Shown: in pieces, positions 1 through 6,277 of the stretch
How positions within the stretch are numbered: position 1 is the stretch's first letter
Layout of the letters: each line of letters opens with the position of its first letter
DNA from: Actinomycetes bacterium
GTDB taxonomy: Bacteria; Actinomycetota; Actinomycetes; Propionibacteriales; Propionibacteriaceae
Reading direction: 5' to 3'
NCBI GenBank assembly: GCA_023458095.1
Contig: JAEXAS010000029.1
Coordinates: 1 to 9,190, forward strand
DNA length: 9,190 nucleotides
Program-made: the position numbers and the translations under genes
Notes under the pieces: model-generated
Seen by the model: the letters and a program-made list of their open reading frames with translations, nothing else
Told to the model about the DNA's origin: nothing
The model's database searches: none

Positions 1-705
1 AGTGCGTCCCGAGGCGTTGCCCCAGTGACTCACCGCCATCAAAGCGCAGACCAGGCTGGCTGTGGCCAGCAGCCCCACGACCGTGGCTGTCCAAGACGGG
101 GTCCATTGCTGGACCTCGGTAAGGCTCACACACCAGGTTTGCGGCGGGAAGTCCCCGGAAATGAAGGTCACCGCTTCTTCGCGCACCCCCAGGCGCGAGG
201 CACAATCCTCGACGCGATCCCACGGTCGGGCGAGCAGAACCTGATAGGCACCGGCCACCATGGTCGCGGCGCCAAGCACCGCAGCCCCAGCACCCCAGCC
301 GTTGCCGGTGGCGGTGCGTCCAGCCAGCTTCAGCGCCAAAGCGCCGCAGACCATTCCGAGGGTGGCACCGATCAGCCAGCTCACGGGCGCAGCTCGCCAG
401 AAGAGCACCGGCACGACCAGACCGGCCAGGCCGCCGGCCAGCGCGCCTGACAGCCCCTGCCAGCGCGGCGCGCGGCGGGTGAGGCGGTGCGCTCCGGCAG
501 CGGCGAGTCCATTCAGCGCCCCACACAATGCCACTACCGGTACCCAGATAGGCCCGAAGAGGATGATGCCTGCCCATGCCTGTGGTTGTTGACCCACCGA
601 GCCGACGGTGAAGACTAACCACTCAAGGAAGGCCACCGGAACTGCGCTGAGGATCGCGATCCACATCGAATGGAGGACCACCCGCGACGGCCGCACCGCT
701 CCCAT
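1..705 (-). CDS. Multi-pass membrane protein, C-terminus cut by window edge
   Basis: The minus strand is open from ATG at 705 to base 1, giving 235 codons with no stop, so the C-terminus lies outside the window. About six hydrophobic segments are visible, at residues 14-36, 43-70, 85-104, 108-128, 136-158 and 206-226. A short Arg-rich cytoplasmic loop (RLTRRAPRW, 74-82) supports the orientation. The loop at 160-204 is polar and probably extracytoplasmic; it carries Cys168 and Cys192, which could form a disulfide. The start follows GGGCAGGATGGGCGC, a weak ribosome binding site; Met14 is an alternative start. I recognise no family. It lies 134 nt downstream of the methyltransferase gene on the same strand and may be the third gene of that transcript. 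That it encodes a membrane protein is well supported; its function is unknown. Confidence 0.75.
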   Translation of the reverse strand, partial: MGAVRPSRVVLHSMWIAILSAVPVAFLEWLVFTVGSVGQQPQAWAGIILFGPIWVPVVALCGALNGLAAAGAHRLTRRAPRWQGLSGALAGGLAGLVVPVLFWRAAPVSWLIGATLGMVCGALALKLAGRTATGNGWGAGAAVLGAATMVAGAYQVLLARPWDRVEDCASRLGVREEAVTFISGDFPPQTWCVSLTEVQQWTPSWTATVVGLLATASLVCALMAVSHWGNASGRT

Positions 706-839
706 GCGCCCATCCTGCCCGTCCAGGCAAATCCCGTCCTCTGGCGAAGTCAGTCAGCTTCCGGCGAGGGGGGGAACTCGCTTTGCCTGTCGCCATGGCA
801 TGACCCGGCAATACCCGCGGCATGGTGAAAGTATCTGCC

Positions 840-1580
840 CTAGAGAAGGTCTGCTGCCTGGTCGAGATTGGCTCGATAGGCCGTGCTGTGCAGGCCGTAG
901 CTGAAGCTCTCCTGGCCGCGACTGCGCGGGTGGCTGGCCAGCAGGCGGCGCACCTCGGAGAGCACTTCGGCCTGCCGCTGTGGCTCAGCCAGGATGTACC
1001 CGCTTCGCGAGGTCACCATCGCCTCGATTTCCCCGGCGGTCATCGTCCGCTGCCGGGAGCGCTGGTCGCGTTCGAAGGGTGTGAATCCGGGCAGGTCGAC
1101 CAGCCAGTCCTGGTCAACCATCTGCTCGGCCGGCGACGGCCCGATGATGGCGGCCAATTCGGCGACGAAAGGGTCACGGGTGTCGCGGGTGTTCCAGATC
1201 AGCCCCAAGCGCCCTCCGGGACGCAGCACCCGAGCGATCTCAGGACCGGCCGTGGCCGGGTCGAACCAGTGCCAGGCCTGCCCCACGGCGACGGCAGCCA
1301 CCTGGGCATCCGGCAGCGGAATCGCCTCGGCGCTGCCGACCAGGCGTTGGCCGGATTCGTTGCTGTGGAGCATCTTCTCGTCGGGATCGACCGCGATGAC
1401 CTCAAAGCCGAGGGCGGTTATGGCACGGCTGAGCTTGCCTGACCCAGCGCCCAGATCGAGCACCGGACCCTCCACCCCGGCCAGCATCCAGGCGACATGG
1501 TCGCGGTCGTAGTCGGGCCTGCCCCGTTCGTAGGCTCCGACGTTGGTGCCGAAACTGGTGGCGGCCTGGTTCTGCTCCAT
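840..1580 (-). CDS. Class I SAM-dependent methyltransferase (type 11-like)
   Basis: This is a predicted cytoplasmic enzyme of 246 residues that would move a methyl group from S-adenosylmethionine to an unknown small-molecule acceptor. Visible features of the Rossmann-like fold are motif I VLDLGAGSGKL (40-50), the post-I acidic residue in VIAVDPDEKM (D65), the AVGQAWHWFD strand (98-107) and RVLRPGG (117-123). The N-terminal pattern SFGTNVGAYERGRPDY is typical of this bacterial subgroup. I chose ATG at 1580, although the frame stays open upstream to 1619. The longer version would overlap the end of the M20 gene, whereas 1580 leaves only 2 nt after that gene's TAG (1585-1583). There is no strong ribosome binding site, as expected for termination-reinitiation coupling. 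The family is well supported. The substrate cannot be read from the sequence, although tight pairing with a hydrolase suggests a shared pathway. Confidence 0.88.
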   Translation of the reverse strand: MEQNQAATSFGTNVGAYERGRPDYDRDHVAWMLAGVEGPVLDLGAGSGKLSRAITALGFEVIAVDPDEKMLHSNESGQRLVGSAEAIPLPDAQVAAVAVGQAWHWFDPATAGPEIARVLRPGGRLGLIWNTRDTRDPFVAELAAIIGPSPAEQMVDQDWLVDLPGFTPFERDQRSRQRTMTAGEIEAMVTSRSGYILAEPQRQAEVLSEVRRLLASHPRSRGQESFSYGLHSTAYRANLDQAADLL

Positions 1581-1582
1581 GG

Positions 1583-2896
1583 CTAGGCCCGGTCCAGGAA
1601 GTCGTCCAACACGGCGCAACCGTGGGTCAGAGCCGAGATCGGGACCCGCTCGTCGACACCGTGGAACAGAGCAGCGAAGTCCAACTCCGGGGGCAGGCGC
1701 AGCGGTGCGAAGCCAAAACAGCGCACCCCCAGGCTGGACCAGGCCTTTGCATCGGTCCCGGCACTCATCATGAACGGGACGACGGTGGCGCCGGGGTCGG
1801 CGGCGAGCAGGCTGGCTGACATGGCGTCCACCAGGTCACCATCGAAGGTGGTCTCCACCGCGATATCGGCGTTGACCGCCTCGTAGCGCACCTTCGGCCC
1901 GATCAGGTCGGTGATGGTGGCGTAGAACTCGTCCTCGGCGCCGGGCAGGAAGCGGCCGTCCACGCCCGCGGTGGCCTGGCCAGGGATGACGTTCACTTTG
2001 TAGCCCGACTGCAGCATGGTGGGGTTGGCGGTGTTGGTCACGGTGGCGCCGACCAGGCGGGCGATCGAACCGAGCCGGGCCAGGGTCTGCTCGACCTCGT
2101 CGGTTTGGATCGGGACGCCGAGCGCGTCTTCGACCGCTTCCAGGAACTGCTGAACCGAGGGATGCAGCCGGGTGGGCCACTGGTAGGCGCCGATCCGGCT
2201 GACGGCCGCAGCGATCTCGGTGACCGCATTGTCGGGGTTGCGCATGGAGCCGTGACCGGCGGTGCCCTCGGCGATGAGTTTGAGCCAGGCGATGCCCTTC
2301 TCCGCGGTTTGGATCAGGTAAAGGCGCTGATCGTTCACCGTGAGCGAGAAGCCACCCACCTCACCGATCGCTTCGGTGCAGTCGCCGATCAGGTCAGGGT
2401 GATGCTCGGCCAGCCAATGCGAGCCTTTGCGTCCGCCCGCTTCTTCGTCGGCGGTGATCACCAACCGAATCGGACGCCGCGGTGGGCGTCGGGTGCGCTG
2501 CCGCTCGCGCACGACGGCCAGCACCATCGCGTCGAAGTCCTTCATGTCGACTGCGCCGCGTCCCCACACATAACCGTCTTTGACCTCACCGGCGAACGGA
2601 TCGACCTGCCAGTCCGAGGCGATGGCGGGCACCACATCGGTATGGCCGTGGATCAGCAGCGGCGGCAGCGAGGTGTCACACCCCTCCGGCTCCCAATGCG
2701 CCACCAGCGAGGTGCGCCGAGCTTCGGATTCGAAGATCTGAGAACTGATGCCAACCTCATCGAGTTTGGCGGCCACATACTCCGCGGCCTCCCGCTCCCC
2801 ATGGGAGCCGCCGGGGCCAAAATTCGAGGTGTCGAAGCGGATCAGGTCCTGGCACAGACCCACAACTTCGGCCGCGGCGGTGACTGGTGCGTCCAT
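1583..2896 (-). CDS. M20-family zinc metallohydrolase (peptidase/deacylase)
   Basis: This is a 437-residue cytoplasmic enzyme of the M20 (ArgE/DapE/ACY1/CPG2) family, which cleaves amide or peptide bonds with a two-zinc centre. The metal and catalytic residues are in place: HGHTDVVP (H85, catalytic D87), the bridging Asp of GAVDMKD (D118), the general base and metal ligand pair in TADEEAGG (E151/E152), an acidic ligand near IGEVGG (E179), and the final His in FHGVDERVP (H412). The dimerisation domain carries the AGHGSMRNPDNA motif (H215). The length fits the family. The frame is open to 3007, but ATG at 2896 is preferred: it follows GGCAGGATGAACCC, and family homology starts with the helix VVGLCQDLIRFDTSN. 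The extra N-terminal 37 codons read like non-coding sequence and lie next to the tRNA promoter. It is the first gene of the leftward transcript. Substrate specificity is unknown. Confidence 0.92.
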   Translation of the reverse strand: MDAPVTAAAEVVGLCQDLIRFDTSNFGPGGSHGEREAAEYVAAKLDEVGISSQIFESEARRTSLVAHWEPEGCDTSLPPLLIHGHTDVVPAIASDWQVDPFAGEVKDGYVWGRGAVDMKDFDAMVLAVVRERQRTRRPPRRPIRLVITADEEAGGRKGSHWLAEHHPDLIGDCTEAIGEVGGFSLTVNDQRLYLIQTAEKGIAWLKLIAEGTAGHGSMRNPDNAVTEIAAAVSRIGAYQWPTRLHPSVQQFLEAVEDALGVPIQTDEVEQTLARLGSIARLVGATVTNTANPTMLQSGYKVNVIPGQATAGVDGRFLPGAEDEFYATITDLIGPKVRYEAVNADIAVETTFDGDLVDAMSASLLAADPGATVVPFMMSAGTDAKAWSSLGVRCFGFAPLRLPPELDFAALFHGVDERVPISALTHGCAVLDDFLDRA

Positions 2897-2921
2897 GGGT
2901 TCATCCTGCCACCAGGGTCGC

Positions 2922-2940
2922 GCGCCGTCCTTGACGGCGC
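2922..2940 (-). promoter_or_regulatory. Hairpin in the 5' leader of the M20 gene
   Basis: GCGCCGTC and GACGGCGC form a perfect 8-bp inverted repeat around a 3-nt loop, ending 25 nt upstream of the M20 start codon. In the leftward mRNA it would fold just upstream of the GGCAGGAT ribosome binding site. No T-run follows, so it is not a canonical intrinsic terminator. It could be an operator or a leader structure; its function is inference only. Confidence 0.4.
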
Positions 2941-2964
2941 CGAATCGCCATGCCGGGTGTGCGT

Positions 2965-2973
2965 TGCTATAGT
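2965..2973 (+). promoter_or_regulatory. Probable tRNA-Leu promoter, extended -10
   Basis: TGCTATAGT is an extended -10 (TGn followed by TATAGT at 2968-2973) placed 36 nt before the mature 5' end of the tRNA. No good -35 lies 16-19 nt upstream; TTGACG at 2931-2936 is too far away. The core CTATAG is palindromic, so the same bases could act as a weak -10 (TATAGC) for the leftward M20 gene. Confidence 0.5.
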
Positions 2974-3009
2974 TTTGGGGCTGTCCGGGCCTGACCGGGC
3001 GGTACACCG

Positions 3010-3095
3010 GTCCGGGTGGCGGAATAGGTAGACGCGCTAGCTTGAGGTGCTAGTGCCCGTTATAGGGCGTGGAGGTTCAAGTCCTCTCTCGGACA
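3010..3095 (+). tRNA. tRNA-Leu (anticodon GAG)
   Basis: A complete class II tRNA can be folded by eye. The acceptor stem pairs GTCCGGG (3010-3016) with CTCGGAC (3088-3094), with one G-U pair. The D stem is GCG/CGC, with the loop containing AATAGGTAGA. The anticodon stem pairs CTAGC (3037-3041) with GCTAG (3049-3053) around loop TTGAGGT, giving anticodon GAG (3044-3046), which reads CUC and CUU. A long variable arm (GCCC/GGGC, 3055-3068) is typical of leucine tRNAs. The T arm pairs GGAGG with CCTCT around TTCAAGT. The discriminator is A3095. The next bases are CAG, so the 3' CCA is not encoded and must be added after processing. Confidence 0.96.
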
Positions 3096-3099
3096 CAGT

Positions 3100-3135
3100 A
3101 AAGCCCCTAGTGAACGTCTGTTCACTAGGGGCTTT
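3100..3135. terminator. Bidirectional intrinsic terminator after tRNA-Leu
   Basis: AAAGCCCCTAGTGAAC (3100-3115) and its exact reverse complement (3120-3135) form a perfect 16-bp stem around the loop GTCT. The stem is GC-rich and ends in TTT on both strands. It starts 5 nt after the tRNA and also lies downstream of the leftward small gene at 3203-3367, so it probably ends transcription from both sides. Confidence 0.9.
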
Positions 3136-3202
3136 CGCATGTGCGGGAAACGCGCACCCTGAGACTCCTCCCCACTGCCCATTTGCCCCCCCACCCCCGG
3201 GC

Positions 3203-3367
3203 TCAGTCCTTGGCCTCAGCGGTCAACTTCCGCCGAGCCCTTCGCACTTCAACAGCGACGACCACCAGGCACGCTGTGACTGCCGCTCGCGCCCACCAGG
3301 ATCCACTGGTCACCCATACGGCCACAGTGGTCAGTGCCACTGCCCATGTACTCAATTCCACCTTCAT
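3203..3367 (-). CDS. Small two-helix membrane protein, unknown function
   Basis: This 54-codon reading frame starts at ATG 3367 and ends at TGA 3205-3203. A near-perfect ribosome binding site, GGAGGAGG (3378-3371), sits 5 nt upstream of the ATG, which is the main evidence that it is translated. The product begins MKVELSTWAVALTTVAVWVT. It has two hydrophobic stretches (residues about 7-20 and 27-41) separated by SGSWWAR, then a basic tail VRRARRKLTAEAKD. This fits a small integral membrane hairpin with its C-terminus in the cytoplasm by the positive-inside rule. It converges on the tRNA terminator. I know no family for it. Coding status is likely; function is unknown. Confidence 0.65.
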   Translation of the reverse strand: MKVELSTWAVALTTVAVWVTSGSWWARAAVTACLVVVAVEVRRARRKLTAEAKD

Positions 3368-3656
3368 TGCGACCTCCTCCCAGCGAGACTAACCAGTCCC
3401 TCTGACACTTCTGGCCCAGCTAACTACCGTCCCACGCAGGCACGCCGCCTTCTTGGTACGCATCACCGTCAACCAAGCCGAATCTGTCCGGGATTTGCGC
3501 AAGGCAAGGGCGATCGTGGGCGGCGACAATTCGCTCCGAGCAACCTCACGAAATGCACCAACATCTCGGTTCGCCGCAGTCTCGCCGCCGATCACGAACA
3601 CCTGTCAGACGCAGGCTTTAAGGTGTTCCCGATTACTCATCACGAAGGGACTTGGC
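3368..3656. other. Stretch without a recognisable gene
   Basis: These 289 bases separate the leftward small membrane protein gene from the rightward secreted protein gene and should hold both promoters, but I see no convincing -35/-10 pair. Open frames on either strand give protein sequence with no family resemblance and no ribosome binding site. One imperfectly placed inverted repeat is visible: CTTGGT (3452-3457) and ACCAAG (3472-3477) with a 14-nt spacer. It could be a regulator site or chance. Confidence 0.5.
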
Positions 3657-4346
3657 ATGCATTTGATCAGACGCATGGTTTCTATCACGGCGATTACATT
3701 GCTGATCCTCGGCACGCTCACGCTGACCGCACCCCCCGCGAACGCCGAGACACTTCACACCGGTCATGCAAAGACAGTGAAGATCCGGCCCGCAAAGATC
3801 GCCCCATCTGGCACCAAGGTCATTCGGTCGGCCATCACCGTCAAGAAGGGGTCCAAGACGGTCGCAAAGAACAAGCGCTCATATAGGGCCACCAAGGGCA
3901 CCTACAAGGTAACCACGCAGGTCACCTTCCAACGACTTCTGACCGTGACACCGAGTACAACGTCGGTTTTCTCGGAGTGCCGAATCAGTGCCATGTCGAT
4001 CGCATCCGACCGGACGACCTGGTCGAGTTGGGGTGACGGCACCGGTTACTACTCGGGACAGGTGACCTTCACCTACTCCGGGAGTTGCACCGACACGTTT
4101 TATGATCAGAACTTCGACGCTCACTATACGACTTGGCACACCTCGTGGCAGTACGACGACTATGTGATCACCGACAACATCACACGCGCAGCCGATCGCT
4201 CTGCAGCGATCATCGCCGCCGCCGACTACGGGCTCGGTGATGTGGACTACGTCGACGGAACTGACATGACAACCCTGCCGAGCTATCGAATGTGGGCCGC
4301 CGCTCAGACGATCAAGAAGACCCGGACCGTGAAGGTGAAGCGGTAG
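3657..4346 (+). CDS. Secreted protein of unknown function
   Basis: The product is 229 residues with a classic Sec signal peptide: basic MHLIRRM, a hydrophobic core (VSITAITLLILGTLTL) and a predicted signal peptidase I site after APPANA (residue 30). It has no lipobox Cys. The mature part starts with a Lys-rich segment, TVKKGSKTVAKNKRSYRATKGTYKVTTQVTF (about 61-91), which looks like a small beta-rich module of the kind seen singly or repeated in actinobacterial surface proteins. A central region rich in Tyr, Trp, Ser and Thr follows, with the only two cysteines, C108 and C144, a plausible disulfide. The C-terminus is basic (TIKKTRTVKVKR). ATG 3657 is chosen because GAAGGGA lies 6 nt upstream and the signal peptide begins there; the frame is open further upstream, but an extension would bury the signal. 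Codon use is less GC-biased than in the neighbours. Confidence 0.82.
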   Translation: MHLIRRMVSITAITLLILGTLTLTAPPANAETLHTGHAKTVKIRPAKIAPSGTKVIRSAITVKKGSKTVAKNKRSYRATKGTYKVTTQVTFQRLLTVTPSTTSVFSECRISAMSIASDRTTWSSWGDGTGYYSGQVTFTYSGSCTDTFYDQNFDAHYTTWHTSWQYDDYVITDNITRAADRSAAIIAAADYGLGDVDYVDGTDMTTLPSYRMWAAAQTIKKTRTVKVKR

Positions 4347-4385
4347 CGCGACTGCACCCTTGGCGAGAATTTGGAGGCCTCACCC

Positions 4386-4405
4386 CTATACCCCATGGGG
4401 TATAG
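4386..4405. promoter_or_regulatory. CsoR/CstR-type operator overlapping the ccdA promoter
   Basis: CTATACCCCATGGGGTATAG is a perfect 20-bp palindrome 73 nt before ccdA. The TATACCCC-GGGGTATA arrangement matches the operator shape of the CsoR/CstR/RcnR family, which sense Cu(I), persulfides or other metals. The right half contains a plausible -10, TATAGT (4401-4406), so a bound repressor would block RNA polymerase. No good -35 is visible, and no regulator gene of this family lies in the window, so the regulator would act from elsewhere. The palindrome is certain; the regulator class is inference. Confidence 0.72.
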
Positions 4406-4478
4406 TTCCGAGCGACCGGACACCGCGACCCGAGGACCAACAGCCAATGAGACGCCATCCTCCCAAGGGGGCTGACCC

Positions 4479-5228
4479 ATGGGTGAGCTGACGATCCTGG
4501 GCGCCTTCCTTGGTGGGCTGGTCTCCTTTCTCTCCCCCTGCGTGCTGCCGGTGATTCCGGCCTACGTGTCGGTGGTCACCGGACTCAGCGCCACGGCTAT
4601 CCAAGAAGGCGGGCGGGCCCGCTTCGGGCAGGTTATGAAGACCTCACTAGGCTTCATTCTCGGTTTCAGCGCCGTCTTCGTGGTGATGGGGCTGTCGATC
4701 ACCGCCGCAGGTCAGGCCCTGTTCACCCACCGAGCACTGCTCACTCAGATTTCCGGTCTGGTCGTGTTGGCGATGGCGCTGTTCCTGCTCGGCTCGTTGT
4801 TCTTGAAAGCACCGTGGCTGTATCAAGAAGCCCGCTGGCACCCGCAACTGGACAAGTTCGGACCCTTCGCCGCCCCCATCGCGGGGGTCGCTTTCGGCTT
4901 CGGTTGGACGCCCTGCGTGGGTCCGGTGTTGACCAGCGTGCTGGCGGTGGCGGCCAGCAGCGGCGACCTGGCGCTGTCCACCATGATGCTGGTGGCCTAC
5001 TCCGCCGGACTGGCCGTCCCGTTTCTGCTGGCGGCGCTGGCCATGGATCGGGTCGCGGGCGCCTTCGGCTTCGTGAAGCGACACTTCTTCGGAATCACGG
5101 TGGCCTCCGGCATCATTTTGGCGATCTTTGGCGCACTGCTGGCATTCAACCGGATGGCGCTGGTCACCACCGCCACCCAATCCTTCCTCCAAACCATCGG
5201 CCTGGGCGGGCTGCTGGGGCTCGGCTAA
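4479..5228 (+). CDS. ccdA: CcdA/DsbD-type thiol electron transporter
   Basis: This 249-residue integral membrane protein would carry reducing equivalents from cytoplasmic thioredoxin across the membrane to extracytoplasmic thiol-disulfide proteins. Both functional cysteines are visible in their family motifs: C21 in LSPCVLPVIP and C146 in GWTPCVGPV, each at the start of a half of the internally duplicated fold. About six transmembrane helices can be read (roughly 4-33, 57-79, 88-109, 134-159, 169-190 and 204-225). The length is normal for the short CcdA form. AAGGGGG (4465-4471) lies 7 nt before the ATG. The next gene starts 21 nt downstream and encodes the likely extracytoplasmic partner, so the two form an operon. 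No ResB or ResC genes follow, unlike typical cytochrome c maturation clusters. Regulation by the upstream palindrome is likely. Confidence 0.93.
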   Translation: MGELTILGAFLGGLVSFLSPCVLPVIPAYVSVVTGLSATAIQEGGRARFGQVMKTSLGFILGFSAVFVVMGLSITAAGQALFTHRALLTQISGLVVLAMALFLLGSLFLKAPWLYQEARWHPQLDKFGPFAAPIAGVAFGFGWTPCVGPVLTSVLAVAASSGDLALSTMMLVAYSAGLAVPFLLAALAMDRVAGAFGFVKRHFFGITVASGIILAIFGALLAFNRMALVTTATQSFLQTIGLGGLLGLG

Positions 5229-5249
5229 TCGGAAAGGCCACCGCACATC

Positions 5250-6254
5250 ATGGGATCCAAACCAACCAAGAGCGCACCCAACCAGTCCCGGCGGGCGGCG
5301 CGAATCGCCGAACTTGAGCGCCAACAGCGTCGCAACAAGATCACCAAGGCCGCCGTCATCGGCGGCTTGGCCGCAGTCCTCATCGCGGTGGGCGTCCTCG
5401 CCTTCGTCGGAACCAGCTCCAGCCCGTCCGCCGACAGCGCCGGCCAGAAGTACCTGGCCACCAAGGACAACTTCCGCCTGCCCGGCTTGCTGGACGCCGA
5501 CAAGACCGTGGCGTTGGCCGACTTCAAGGGAACGCCGGTCGTGGTGAACTTCTTCGCCTCGTGGTGTGTGTACTGCAATGAGGAACTGCCCGGCTTCATC
5601 CAGGTCGCGCATGCCACCGAAGGCAAGGTGGCCTTCGTCGGCGTCAACACCGGTGACCCCGGCGATGGCGTCGCCATGGCGAAGCGGTTCGATCTGGCCG
5701 AGAACGGCTTCACTCTGGCCAAGGACATCGGAAACGAACCAGCCTCGGATCTGTGGACCTCCTATGGCTCGCAAGGCCTGCCGGTGACCGCCTTCTATGA
5801 CGCCCAGGGCACACTGGTCGACTTCTCCGGCGGCATGCTGACCCAAGACGCACTGGCGCAGCGCATCACCAAGAACTTCGGGGTGGACGCGACGGCTCCC
5901 GACGCCGCCACCGTCGCCGCCCCGGTGATTCCACTGATCCCCAAGGGGATGTCTGAGCTTCTCAATTCCTACGGCAACACCACCGACTACTTCGCCATCG
6001 ATCTGCGCTCCGCTGAGGATTTCGCGGCCGGGCACATCTCCGGCTCCCGCAACTTCCCCAGCGCCACCCCACAGACGGTGGTGAAGCAGGCCGCCGACCT
6101 CAGCAAGGACGGCAGCTACTTCCTCTATGACGCCGATGGCGCTGCCACCGAGGCGGTGGGAGATGCTCTCCACAAGGCCGGCTTCAAGCACATCTACTAT
6201 CTTCAGGGCGGGCTGGCGGCCTGGGCTCAGGCCGGAGGTCTCACCGGACCGTAA
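5250..6254 (+). CDS. Membrane-anchored TlpA-like thioredoxin fused to Cys-less rhodanese domain
   Basis: The product has 334 residues. The N-terminus is basic and cytoplasmic (1-32) and is followed by one membrane anchor (about 33-54, AAVIGGLAAVLIAVGVLAFV). A Ser-rich linker leads to a TlpA/ResA-like redoxin domain (about 68-210) with active site WCVYC (C106, C109) and the cis-proline loop GLPVT (P178). A rhodanese-like domain follows (about 233-334): DLRSAEDFAAGHISGSRNFP (251-270) and the end motif LQGGLAAWAQAGG. Its catalytic loop reads LYDADG, with Asp294 where active enzymes have Cys, and the protein has no other cysteine than C106 and C109. Sulfurtransferase activity by the usual mechanism is therefore not expected; a binding or structural role is possible. 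CcdA is the probable reductant of the CxxC. The ribosome binding site GGAAAGG (5231-5237) lies 12 nt from the ATG, rather far. Confidence 0.9.
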   Translation: MGSKPTKSAPNQSRRAARIAELERQQRRNKITKAAVIGGLAAVLIAVGVLAFVGTSSSPSADSAGQKYLATKDNFRLPGLLDADKTVALADFKGTPVVVNFFASWCVYCNEELPGFIQVAHATEGKVAFVGVNTGDPGDGVAMAKRFDLAENGFTLAKDIGNEPASDLWTSYGSQGLPVTAFYDAQGTLVDFSGGMLTQDALAQRITKNFGVDATAPDAATVAAPVIPLIPKGMSELLNSYGNTTDYFAIDLRSAEDFAAGHISGSRNFPSATPQTVVKQAADLSKDGSYFLYDADGAATEAVGDALHKAGFKHIYYLQGGLAAWAQAGGLTGP

Positions 6255-6265
6255 TCACTGCGGGT

Positions 6266-6271
6266 TACGAT
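6266..6271 (+). promoter_or_regulatory. Candidate leaderless promoter (-10) of the uvrA-like gene
   Basis: TACGAT fits the actinobacterial -10 pattern TAnnnT and ends 6 nt before the A of the ATG at 6278, which places the predicted transcription start on the start codon itself. No purine-rich ribosome binding site exists in the 23-nt gap after the preceding stop codon. Both facts point to a leaderless transcript. No clear -35 is visible, and read-through from the ccdA operon is also possible. Confidence 0.5.
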
Positions 6272-6277
6272 TTCGCC

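Noticed and set aside
2105..3031. A 308-codon plus-strand frame opposite the M20 gene
   Set aside because: It is antisense to the catalytic motifs of M20, ends inside the tRNA gene, and has no domain.
3100..3135. Long palindrome after the tRNA as an attachment site for an integrated element
   Set aside because: A perfect stem with a 4-nt loop directly after a tRNA is fully explained as a terminator, and no second tRNA-end copy or integrase is present.
3141..3157. GTGCG/CGCAC short inverted repeat after the terminator
   Set aside because: Only 5 bp of pairing and no T-run; likely chance in GC-rich sequence.
3389..3601. A 70-codon minus-strand frame upstream of the small membrane protein gene
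   Set aside because: GTG start without a ribosome binding site, no hydrophobic or motif pattern, and the overlapping plus frame looks equally non-coding.
3453..3656. N-terminal extension of the secreted protein frame by 68 codons
   Set aside because: It would place a signal peptide in the middle of the protein, and the good ribosome binding site is at 3644-3650, just before the internal ATG.
4447..4491. A 14-codon leader frame (MRRHPPKGADPWVS) overlapping the ccdA start
   Set aside because: No ribosome binding site in front of it and no regulatory run of one amino acid; too short to separate from chance.
4647..6191. A 514-codon open frame on the minus strand opposite ccdA and the thioredoxin fusion
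   Set aside because: It spans two well-supported genes, has no ribosome binding site or recognisable domain, and reads as Gly/Val/Glu-rich low-complexity sequence, the usual antisense shadow in GC-rich DNA.
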